Assembly (NCBI GenBank): GCA_035316325.1
Contig: DATHJB010000186.1
Location: forward strand, 1-33,570
Length of the DNA: 33,570 nt
DNA from: Acidimicrobiales bacterium
GTDB lineage: Bacteria > Actinomycetota > Acidimicrobiia > Acidimicrobiales > VFJN01
Direction of reading: 5' to 3'
The notes below the pieces were generated by a model. It was given only the letters and a program-made list of their open reading frames with translations. It did not search any database and was not told the DNA's origin. The position numbers were made by a program, and so were the translations under genes. Every line of letters begins with the position of its first letter. Positions within the stretch are counted from its first letter, which is position 1. This document shows, one piece after another, positions 24,152 through 30,745 of this stretch.

Positions 24152-26421
24152 GGGGACTGGGTGCGGCGGAGGGACCAGACGACGATCTGCTGGCGGGTGG
24201 GGACGTGGAGCTTCTGGCGGATGTGGTCGACGTGGGTTTCGACCGTGCGGCGGGAGATCGAGAGCTGCTTGGCGATCTCGACGTTGGTGAGGCCGTCGCC
24301 GACCAGGCGGGCGACCTCGAGCTCGCGGCTCGTCAGCGGGTGGTCGGTGCCGGTGTCGGTGTCGTCGCGGGGCTCGGCCAGGGCCTCGGCGACCAGCTCC
24401 GGCCAGCTCATCCGGGCACCCTCGGCCTCGAGCCGGTCGGCCCGCGACTTGCCGACGTCCCGGCGGGAGCTGCGCGCGTCCTGCACCATCGGCGCGATCA
24501 CGGCCTCGGGGTGCTCGCTGCCCCGGCGCCGGCCCATCGCCCCGATGGCTCCGACGAGGCGATGCACCGAGCGGACCCGGCCCTCGGCGCGGGCCAGCGG
24601 GATCGCGGCGCCCAGCCAGTCCGTCTCGTCGAGCGTGCCGCCGGCCCGCATGGCGGCAAGGGCGCCGGCGACGTGGACCCGCATGGCGGCGGCGTCGCCG
24701 GCGAGCATCGCCGCGTACTGCAGGCCGTTGTGGGCGTGGGCCCTGACCGAGGCGTTGCCCACGGCCTCGTTGGTCGCCAGCGCCTCCTGGAACCGCGCCT
24801 CGCCCGTCGCCAGGTCGCCCTGCACCAGCCGGGCCCAGCCGAACGTGACCAGCCCCCACAGCTCGACCACCTGGTCGCCCGCGCTCCGGGCCAGGGCGAT
24901 GCCGCGCTCGCAGTGGTCCACGGCGTCGTCGCCCCGACCCTCCGCGAAGGCGACCCTCCCGAGGGTGCAGTGCGAAGCCGCCTGTGCCGACACGTCGTCG
25001 ACCTCGATGGCGAGGGCCAGGCGCTCCTCCAGCAGGGCTCGGGCACCCGGGTAGTCGCCGTGCCGCCACGCCAGCAGGCCCGCACCACCGAGCGCGGTGG
25101 CCCGGAGCCGGGGGTCGGAGGTGTGGCCGGCGGGGTCGGCCAGGGCCTCGGCGAGCCACGTCCGGCCGTCGTTCACCCGCCCGCCGAACTCCCAGAACGG
25201 CGCCAGCGCGCCGCACAGGCGCAGGGCCAGGTCGGACGGCTGGGTGCGCGCCCAGCCCAGCGCCGCCAGCAGGTTGGCCTCCTCCCGTTCGAGGGAGGCG
25301 AGGGGGAGCGGCTGCGACACGCGGCGGACCCCCAGTGGATCGAAGCGCTGTGCCAGCGCCAGGTAGTGCTCGGCGTGCCGTCGCCGGATCGCCTCCGCTT
25401 CGCCGCCGGCCGCCAGTTCCCCGGCCACGCTCTGGCGCACGGGCTCGAGGAGCCGGTAGCGCATGGTCTCGCTGCCGGTGTCCTCGGCCACGACCAGAGA
25501 GTGCTCCACCAGGGTGGACAACCCGTCGAGGGCGTCGTCGCCACTCATCCCGGCGACCGCCTCGGCGGCGTCGAGGTCGAAGCCGCCGGCGAAGACCGAG
25601 AGCCGGCGGAACAGCTGCTGCTCGGCCGGGCCCAGCAGCCGCAGGCTCCACTCGACCGTGGCCGCCATCGTCTCGTGCCGGGGGCTCGCGTCCCGGCGCG
25701 CCCGGGGGTGGAGGGGCAGCGCCTGCCCGAGGCGGTCGACGATCTGGCCGACCGACAGCAGCCGCGTCGACGCGGCGGCCAGCTCGATCGCCAGCGGCAG
25801 CCCGTCCAGGCGGGCACAGATGTCCTCGACGGTCGTCTCGTCGCCGCGCGGCAGCCGGAAGCGGCTCGACGTCAGGGTCGCCCGGTCCAGGAAGAGCTGT
25901 ACGCCGGGCTCCACCGGCAGCGGCGGCACCTCCCACACCTGCTCCCCGGCCAGGCCCAAGGCCACCCGGCTCGTCGCCAGCACCCGGGCGGACCGGCAGG
26001 CCGTCACCAGCCGCTCGCACAATCCCGCCACCGCGTCGACCACGTGCTCGCAGTTGTCCACCAGGAGCAGGAACGGTTCGGCCGAGTCGCCGAGGACGTC
26101 GACCAGCGTCTCGACCACGGCCCGCCCGGCCTGCTCGCGCACGCCCAGCACCGTGCTGACCGTCCGGGCCACCGACGCCCCGTCGGCGACCGGGGCCAGG
26201 TCGACGAACCAGACGCCACCCGGGAAGCGCTCGGTCAGCCGGGCGCCGAGCTCGATCGCCAGCCGGGTCTTGCCGCAGCCGGGCGCACCCACCAGCGAGA
26301 CGAGCCGCTCCCGGTCGACCACGTCCGCCAGCTCGGCCAGCTCCGACTCCCGCCCGAACAGCCGTGTCAGCTGCACCGGCAGAGCTCCCCAGACCGCGGT
26401 CGTCGGCCCCCAATCGCCCAC
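24148..26421 (-). CDS. Large ATP-dependent LuxR-family regulator (NB-ARC/AAA-TPR-HTH)
   Basis: This is a 757-residue single-chain signal-transducing transcription factor. The ATPase domain carries Walker A GAPGCGKT at 45-52 and Walker B LLLVDN at 118-123, with GLPLAIELAAA as the winged-helix/GxP region. The middle (about residues 340-640) is Ala/Leu-rich helical, TPR-like, and probably binds a ligand or partner. A LuxR helix-turn-helix ends the protein: LTSRELEVARLVGDGLTN and EIAKQLSISRRTVETHV. The architecture matches actinobacterial STAND regulators, which are usually activators. The GTG at 26421 has TAGGGT six bases upstream, suggesting leaderless translation. It may control the neighbouring catabolic genes or only its coupled SnoaL partner. 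Confidence 0.93.
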   Translation of the reverse strand: MGDWGPTTAVWGALPVQLTRLFGRESELAELADVVDRERLVSLVGAPGCGKTRLAIELGARLTERFPGGVWFVDLAPVADGASVARTVSTVLGVREQAGRAVVETLVDVLGDSAEPFLLLVDNCEHVVDAVAGLCERLVTACRSARVLATSRVALGLAGEQVWEVPPLPVEPGVQLFLDRATLTSSRFRLPRGDETTVEDICARLDGLPLAIELAAASTRLLSVGQIVDRLGQALPLHPRARRDASPRHETMAATVEWSLRLLGPAEQQLFRRLSVFAGGFDLDAAEAVAGMSGDDALDGLSTLVEHSLVVAEDTGSETMRYRLLEPVRQSVAGELAAGGEAEAIRRRHAEHYLALAQRFDPLGVRRVSQPLPLASLEREEANLLAALGWARTQPSDLALRLCGALAPFWEFGGRVNDGRTWLAEALADPAGHTSDPRLRATALGGAGLLAWRHGDYPGARALLEERLALAIEVDDVSAQAASHCTLGRVAFAEGRGDDAVDHCERGIALARSAGDQVVELWGLVTFGWARLVQGDLATGEARFQEALATNEAVGNASVRAHAHNGLQYAAMLAGDAAAMRVHVAGALAAMRAGGTLDETDWLGAAIPLARAEGRVRSVHRLVGAIGAMGRRRGSEHPEAVIAPMVQDARSSRRDVGKSRADRLEAEGARMSWPELVAEALAEPRDDTDTGTDHPLTSRELEVARLVGDGLTNVEIAKQLSISRRTVETHVDHIRQKLHVPTRQQIVVWSLRRTQSP

Positions 26422-26427
26422 CGCTCC

Positions 26428-26433
26428 ACCCTA
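26428..26433 (-). promoter_or_regulatory. Candidate -10 box for leaderless LuxR-regulator mRNA
   Basis: TAGGGT on the minus strand lies 6 nt before the GTG at 26421 in the 42-bp divergent space shared with the NYN gene. No Shine-Dalgarno sequence of useful spacing and no good -35 are seen. Confidence 0.35.
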
Positions 26434-26463
26434 GGAGACGCCGATCGGAGGCAGGCTGCAGGG

Positions 26464-26850
26464 GTGAGGACGATCGTGGTCGACGGGAACAACGTGGTGG
26501 GATCGGTGGCCGACGGGTGGTGGCGGGACCGGCCGGCGGCGGTGCGACGGCTGCTGGGGCGGCTGCAGTGCTACCGGCGCGGCGCGGATGCGGCGCTGGT
26601 CCTGGTCCTCGACGTGCCCCAGCGCGACCTGCCGGCCGGCGTCCACGACGGCGTCGAGGTCTGCTACCCGCGGCGGCGTGGGCGTGACGCCGCCGACGAG
26701 CGGATCCTGGAGCTGCTCGACGAGCGTGACCTGGACGACGTCGAGGTCGTCAGCTCCGATCGGGCGCTCGGTGCCGGTGCCGCCGAGCGCGGTGCCCCGG
26801 TCGTCGGCGCGGGTGCGTTCCTCGCCCGCCTCGACGCGGCCGGCTGCTGA
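26464..26850 (+). CDS. NYN/PIN-like ribonuclease-fold protein
   Basis: This 128-residue protein resembles the YacP/NYN_YacP type (PF05991) of PIN-like nucleases. The acidic residues expected around a metal site are there: Asp7 with Asn10 (VVDGNNVVG), Asp near residue 50 (LVLDVPQ), the AADERI segment and SSDRAL. The protein is shorter than the roughly 170 residues of typical YacP and lacks the C-terminal tail. RNA cleavage linked to ribosomes or rRNA is known for relatives; here it is inference. The GTG at 26464 gives the canonical first strand (RTIVVDGNN). It is divergent from the LuxR gene and convergent with a TetR, with no operon partner. Confidence 0.8.
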   Translation: MRTIVVDGNNVVGSVADGWWRDRPAAVRRLLGRLQCYRRGADAALVLVLDVPQRDLPAGVHDGVEVCYPRRRGRDAADERILELLDERDLDDVEVVSSDRALGAGAAERGAPVVGAGAFLARLDAAGC

Positions 26851-26862
26851 CGCGCCCCGGGG

Positions 26863-27627
26863 TCAGTGCACCAGCGGCGGGGTGCCGGCCAGGGCGTCGA
26901 CGGCCTGCTCGATGCGCTCGACGGCGTCGGGCGGCGCCCCCCAGCCGACGATCAGGTCGACGTTGAGCTGCCGGACGAGGCGGCCCCCGCCCAGCACCCC
27001 GGGCACGTAGCGCTCCAGGTCGTCGGCGGCGAACACGCCACCGAACGCCATCAGCCACACGATGGCCCGGCCGATGCCGTCGCCGGGGCGGAGGTCGCCG
27101 GCATCCGCCGCGGCGTCGATGGTGCTGCCGACCGCCGCCACCAGCGACATCGTCGACGGGACCAGCCCCGCGGCCGCCGCGGGCGTGAGCGTGGACGTTC
27201 GCCGCGCCGACACCATCTGCAGCAGCCGCACCTCCTCGGGATAGCGCTCGGCGGCGCCGCAGAACCACCGGCCGAGCACGACGAGCCGCACGAGGGCGGG
27301 GGAGTCCGTCCCCTCGGCGCCCGCCAGCCGGGCCGACACGGCGGCTGCGACCTGCTCGACGCTGAGGTCGTGGCTGCGGTGCAGCCGGCCGATGGCGTGG
27401 GCCTGGATGGCCGCGACCAGCTCGTCCTTCGACGAGTAGTACCGGTAGACGGACCCGACGGCGGTGTCGAGCTCGTCGGCGAGGCGGGCCATCGTCAGCG
27501 CGTCGATGCCCTCCTCGGTGACGATGCGCAGGCCCGCCGTCAGGAATGCCTCCGATCGGCGCCGGCGGTTCCGGGCGACCCGACCGCCGTCACCCAGGTC
27601 CTCCGCCACGTCGTCAGAGCCGCGCAT
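26863..27627 (-). CDS. TetR/AcrR-family transcriptional regulator
   Basis: This is a 254-residue repressor-type protein. After an acidic/basic lead, the HTH domain spans about residues 22-70, with MARLADELDTAVGSVYRYYSSKDELVA as the helix-turn-helix and Tyr-Arg-Tyr signature. The C-terminal domain is helical with no recognised ligand motif. The ATG at 27627 is preferred over a TTG at 27654: a TAGCGT box ends 8 nt before it (leaderless), and a perfect palindrome at 27657-27675 lies upstream, suggesting autoregulation. It ends 12 bp from the convergent NYN gene and follows the glycosyltransferase on the same strand, which it could also regulate. Confidence 0.9.
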   Translation of the reverse strand: MRGSDDVAEDLGDGGRVARNRRRRSEAFLTAGLRIVTEEGIDALTMARLADELDTAVGSVYRYYSSKDELVAAIQAHAIGRLHRSHDLSVEQVAAAVSARLAGAEGTDSPALVRLVVLGRWFCGAAERYPEEVRLLQMVSARRTSTLTPAAAAGLVPSTMSLVAAVGSTIDAAADAGDLRPGDGIGRAIVWLMAFGGVFAADDLERYVPGVLGGGRLVRQLNVDLIVGWGAPPDAVERIEQAVDALAGTPPLVH

Positions 27628-27635
27628 GGCGCCTG

Positions 27636-27675
27636 ACGCTAGCGCGCCCGACAAAAGTGTGAATGAGATTCACAC
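27636..27675 (-). promoter_or_regulatory. Leaderless promoter with perfect palindromic operator for the TetR gene
   Basis: The palindrome GTGTGAATGAGATTCACAC (27657-27675) has perfect 8-bp arms around GAG. On the minus strand TTCACA (27668 side, within the palindrome) and TAGCGT (27636-27641) are about 16 bp apart, and the -10 box is 8 nt from the ATG. Binding would block the -35, the usual arrangement for TetR autorepression. Confidence 0.6.
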
Positions 27676-27683
27676 TGTGATCG

Positions 27684-28853
27684 TCACCTCTGCGGTGCTG
27701 GCCCACCGGCGCCGCCGCCGTGACCGGCCTCCCGCACCGCCCGGACCGGCCGGCCCGTGAGCAGGAGCGCCTCGAGGCGGTCGGCCGCGGCGGACGACCC
27801 GCCGGCGTGCGTGAACGAGTCGCCCAGCCGCTGGGCGTGGCGACGGAGCCGGGCGTCGGTGAGGGCGGTCCGGACGGCCCAGCGGAGGTCGCTCGCGCTC
27901 ACCCGGTCGGCCGTGACCGGCACGGCGGCGCCCGCCCGGACGACCTGGTCGGCCACCAGCGGCTGGTCGGCCAGCAGCGGCGCCACCACGAGCGGCACCC
28001 CGTGGGCCAGCGCCTCGCACACGGTGGCGTGCCCGCCGTCGCACACCACGGCGGCGGCGCGGCGGACGAGGGCCCGCAGTGGTGCCCGCGGCACCACTGC
28101 GACGTTGGGCGGCGGGTCGGCGACGAGGTCGGGCGGCCCCACGATCACGCCCTGCACGTCGAGCGACCCGAGCGCCTCCGCGGCCACCGGGTAGATCCGG
28201 GCGCCGCGGCGCCACGGGGGCGTCTCGATCGCCACGACCACCAGCGGTCGGTCGCCGTCGAGCCGGGCCCAGTTGAACGGCACGTCGTCCACCCGGGCGT
28301 CGAGGCTGGGCCCGACGAAGGCGTGGCGCCCCGACGGATCGTCCACGGGGCCGGCGAGCTCCTCGGTCGAGAACGCGACGACCAGGTGGGGCGAGCGCTG
28401 CGGGTCGAGCCTCGCCGCCGCGATGTCGTCCAGGCCGGCATCGCCCAGGAAGCGCCGCGTCCGCCGACGGATGCCCCGGGCGATCTCCGGGAGGTCCCAC
28501 AGCGGGTCGGCCAACCCCGCCGAGGTGGGCACGACGGTCGCCCAGGGCCGGCCGGACAGGTGCCCGACGGCGGCACCGGCGAGCGCCTGGTGGTCCACCA
28601 CCAGGGCGTCGGGCCGGAACCCGTCGGCCACGGCGCGGACGGTGGGCAGCATGTCCCGGGCGAGCGGCAGCAGGAAGTCGTCCCACAGCATGAGCAACCC
28701 GGCCGGGCTGCGCAGGCCACCGAGCGGCGGCGCCGCCACGGTCGCACCCGTCCAGGCCACCTCGTGGCCACGGCGCGCGAGCTCCCGGCCCACCGAAGCG
28801 GTGGGCCGGGCTCGCTCGGCGAGCGACGGGACCACGAACAGGAACCGGCTCAC
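27684..28853 (-). CDS. GT1-family glycosyltransferase (macrolide/UGT-like)
   Basis: This 389-residue GT-B fold enzyme probably transfers a sugar from an NDP-sugar to a small acceptor. The N-terminal acceptor domain shows RFLFVVPSLAERARPTASVG and RRGHEV. The C-terminal donor domain has the family signature CDGGHATVCEALAHGVPLVV and then LADQPLVADQVVRAGAA, matching the HxGxxT/PxxxDQ pattern of UGT and MGT enzymes. The usual catalytic His in an N-terminal GH-x-x-P motif is not clearly present (SLAERARP instead), so acceptor activation may differ. The GTG at 28853 lies 33 bp after the lipoprotein esterase stop on the same strand. It may be co-expressed with that esterase. Confidence 0.85.
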   Translation of the reverse strand: MSRFLFVVPSLAERARPTASVGRELARRGHEVAWTGATVAAPPLGGLRSPAGLLMLWDDFLLPLARDMLPTVRAVADGFRPDALVVDHQALAGAAVGHLSGRPWATVVPTSAGLADPLWDLPEIARGIRRRTRRFLGDAGLDDIAAARLDPQRSPHLVVAFSTEELAGPVDDPSGRHAFVGPSLDARVDDVPFNWARLDGDRPLVVVAIETPPWRRGARIYPVAAEALGSLDVQGVIVGPPDLVADPPPNVAVVPRAPLRALVRRAAAVVCDGGHATVCEALAHGVPLVVAPLLADQPLVADQVVRAGAAVPVTADRVSASDLRWAVRTALTDARLRRHAQRLGDSFTHAGGSSAAADRLEALLLTGRPVRAVREAGHGGGAGGPAPQR

Positions 28854-28886
28854 AGCGACCGCTTGCTCCGACAGTCCCGGACGGAC

Positions 28887-29870
28887 CTACGGGTTGTCGG
28901 ACACGACGGAGGGCAGCACCGCCGTGCCGTCGCTCCAGGTGCCCATGAAGCCCATGTCGTCGCTGCAGTGCTGGCCGGTCACGGCGCAGCTCTCGACGAT
29001 GTCGCCGACCCGGTAGATGCCGAAGAACTTGATGGCGTCGTCGGGGGCGATGATCGAGTTGGGCGACGTGTGCGCGGCGGACAGGGTGACGCCGCCGAGG
29101 CTCGACGTGCGGACCGTGACGTGGTCCTTCTGGCTGTTCGGCATCGACATCCGGTGGAACAGGTCGACGCCCACACTGCGGTTGACCAGCCCGTCGTCCG
29201 AGTAGGCCTCGACGACCGCCCGGGTGTGGGCCGGGAGGGCGATGGTGCCGGTCCCGATGCCCTGGTAGGGCGCCAGCGAGAACAGCCACAGCGCGCTGCC
29301 GCCCCAACCGCGTGAGGCCACCTGCTGGGTGACGAACGGCAGCATGCCGCCGCCGAGGGAGTGGCCGATCAGGCCGACCTTCGACATGTCCTCCCGGTCG
29401 AGCTGCGGCACGGCGGCGTCGATGGCGGCCACCTCGATGTTGGCCGAGCCCGGGACGTCGGCCAGGTTGCCGCTCCCGTAGGTGGCCATCACCACGATGT
29501 TCCCGGCCCGGGTGAAGTGGTCGATGATCCCCTCGTAGAGGATGTTCGAGTTGGCCAGGTAGCCGTGGACGACGAACACCACCGGCCGCGCCGAATCGCC
29601 GCACGTCCCGCCGAGGTTCGGCGTCGCCGCCGCTCCGGTCGGGTAGGCGACGTAGATCGCGTTGGCGGTGTTCGACGTGAGTTGGGCGTTGGTGCGCCCG
29701 CACGGGCCCAGCGAGCCCAACGCCGGCGGTGTCGGCCGTGGTGGTCCCTGTCCGCAGGCCGCGGCGACGGTCAGGCCGACCGCCAGCACCCCGGTGAGGA
29801 CGCGGCGCCGACGTCGGCGCGCTCCTCCGGGACCATCACTGCGCGGGCACGCACGCAAGGAATCGGTCAT
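28887..29870 (-). CDS. Secreted serine-hydrolase lipoprotein (lipase/cutinase-like alpha/beta hydrolase)
   Basis: This is a 327-residue exported esterase-type protein. A run of arginines (residues 18-23) precedes a hydrophobic stretch and AAAC at 36-39, so Cys39 may be lipidated. HGYLAN (102-107) is the oxyanion-hole loop, GHSLGG (169-174) holds nucleophile Ser171, Asp225 or Asp226 lies in SDDG and His250 in KDHV. These give a complete triad in the order of polyester/triacylglycerol hydrolases related to cutinases. Cys57, Cys90 and two C-terminal cysteines may form disulphides. The ATG at 29870 follows GGGGAGG. That ribosome site lies within a hairpin (29872-29893), so translation may be controlled. 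Confidence 0.88.
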   Translation of the reverse strand: MTDSLRACPRSDGPGGARRRRRRVLTGVLAVGLTVAAACGQGPPRPTPPALGSLGPCGRTNAQLTSNTANAIYVAYPTGAAATPNLGGTCGDSARPVVFVVHGYLANSNILYEGIIDHFTRAGNIVVMATYGSGNLADVPGSANIEVAAIDAAVPQLDREDMSKVGLIGHSLGGGMLPFVTQQVASRGWGGSALWLFSLAPYQGIGTGTIALPAHTRAVVEAYSDDGLVNRSVGVDLFHRMSMPNSQKDHVTVRTSSLGGVTLSAAHTSPNSIIAPDDAIKFFGIYRVGDIVESCAVTGQHCSDDMGFMGTWSDGTAVLPSVVSDNP

Positions 29871-29871
29871 G

Positions 29872-29893
29872 GGTTGCCTCCCCTCAGGCAACC
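29872..29893. promoter_or_regulatory. Hairpin overlapping the ribosome-binding site of the esterase gene
   Basis: Perfect 8-bp arms GGTTGCCT (29872-29879) and AGGCAACC (29886-29893) flank a 6-base loop. On the mRNA the loop and one arm carry the GAGGGGAGG ribosome site, which ends four bases before the ATG. Folding would partly hide it. Confidence 0.55.
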
Positions 29894-29955
29894 ACCGTGC
29901 GTCACTTCCCCCAGCGACACACGGTGGTGTCAACCCCGTTGTTGGGGTCTACACC
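29891..29955. promoter_or_regulatory. Two further nested inverted repeats upstream of the esterase gene
   Basis: ACCACCGTG (29891-29899) and CACGGTGGT (29920-29928) are perfect 9-bp arms. A second structure spans 29926-29955: GGTGT/ACACC outer arms and ACCCC/GGGGT inner arms around GTTGTT. It contains a consensus TTGACA on the minus strand (29928-29933), a possible -35 without an obvious -10. It could be a TetR operator, an attenuator or the TetR gene's terminator. Confidence 0.5.
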
Positions 29956-29961
29956 AAGATC

Positions 29962-30585
29962 CTACGATGCGAGCAGACCCTTTGCCAGTTCGGTCGAGTC
30001 GCGCAGCCGCTGGGCCACCGGGTAGTCGGCGTCGGTGGTCCAGAACAGGAAGACCGCGATGTACAGGCCGAGCACGGCGTCGGCCAGGATGGCCGCGTCG
30101 CGATCGGTCCGGACCTCGCCGGAGCGCTGGCCCGCCGCCAGGCAGTCGCCGAACCGGCGCCGCATGTGCTCGAGGCTCGCCCGGGCCGAGGGGGTCGACG
30201 TGCGTGCCGTCTCCGCGATGAGGTCCCGCAGCATCCGGTGCTGGACCTCGGTGAGGTCGGCGCTGACGTGGAACAGGACGTGGACCGTCTGCGCCACCGG
30301 CTCGTCGGCCTCCTGCGCCCGATCGAGGATCCCGTCGAACAGCACCACGAGGTCGCCGATGAACGCGTCGACGAGCCCGGTCTTCGTGGCGAAGTAGTTG
30401 AAGAACGTCGTCTGCGACACGTCGGCGAGCTCGGCGATCTGGTCGACCGTCGTCGGGACCAGCCCCTGGGCGGCGAACAGGGTCGCGGCGGCATCGAGGA
30501 TCCGTTGGCGGACCTCCAGCTTCTTCCGCTCCCGCCGGCCCAGGGGAACGGGCTCCGCCTCGACCGCCGCCGGCCACAGCTCCAC
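29962..30585 (-). CDS. TetR-family regulator, paralogue of the one at 32727
   Basis: This is a 207-residue TetR protein. The HTH is near residues 30-75: DAAATLFAAQGLVPTTVDQ, then AELADVSQTTFFNYFATKTGLVDA. The C-terminal half ends with LFWTTDADYPVAQRLRDS. Near-identical landmarks (GRRERKK, TTVDQIAEL, TFFNYF-x-TK, FW-x-TDADYPVA-x-RLR-x-S) occur in the regulator at 32727, so the two arose by duplication and flank the sensor kinase. Several GTG starts exist (30585, 30594, 30624). The start at 30585 is chosen because it lies downstream of a possible TACAAC -10 box and gives a leader closest to the paralogue. It is upstream of, and likely co-oriented with, the esterase. Confidence 0.88.
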   Translation of the reverse strand: MELWPAAVEAEPVPLGRRERKKLEVRQRILDAAATLFAAQGLVPTTVDQIAELADVSQTTFFNYFATKTGLVDAFIGDLVVLFDGILDRAQEADEPVAQTVHVLFHVSADLTEVQHRMLRDLIAETARTSTPSARASLEHMRRRFGDCLAAGQRSGEVRTDRDAAILADAVLGLYIAVFLFWTTDADYPVAQRLRDSTELAKGLLAS

Positions 30586-30624
30586 CCGTCGCACGGGGTC
30601 GACGCTGCTACGGCCGGTAACCAC

Positions 30625-30634
30625 GTTGTACAAG
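30625..30634. promoter_or_regulatory. Palindrome at the TetR/sensor-kinase divergent promoter
   Basis: GTTGTACAAG centres on the perfect TTGTACAA (30626-30633), within ACGTTGTACAAGGT where 12 of 14 positions are symmetric. It overlaps a minus-strand TACAAC box for the TetR gene. Autorepression or cross-control by the paralogous TetR proteins is plausible. Confidence 0.4.
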
Positions 30635-30667
30635 GTAGCGGGGTACGTCCGGCACTGACGGAGCCTC

Positions 30668-30696
30668 TTGCGTGTCGCTTGTCCCATCTCTATGTT
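30668..30696 (+). promoter_or_regulatory. Sigma70-like promoter for the sensor kinase
   Basis: TTGCGT (30668-30673) and TATGTT (30691-30696) are 17 bp apart. The in-frame ATG at 30692 falls inside the -10 box, so translation most likely starts further down at the GTG codons 30746/30749. These follow a strong GGAGGGGGAG (30736-30745). Confidence 0.5.
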
Positions 30697-30745
30697 TGAA
30701 GTCGACCCCGGGTTGGGGGGTCGGAGCCACCAGTTGGAGGGGGAG

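Noticed and set aside
26847..26866. Hairpin CTGAC/GTCAG at the NYN-TetR convergent junction as a terminator
   Set aside because: Only a 5-bp stem with a 10-base loop that is itself CCCCGGGG; too weak to claim, though termination could occur there.
30692..30745. ATG at 30692 as the start of the sensor kinase
   Set aside because: It lies inside a good -10 box and lacks a ribosome site; GTG codons at 30746/30749 follow GGAGGGGGAG at suitable distance.
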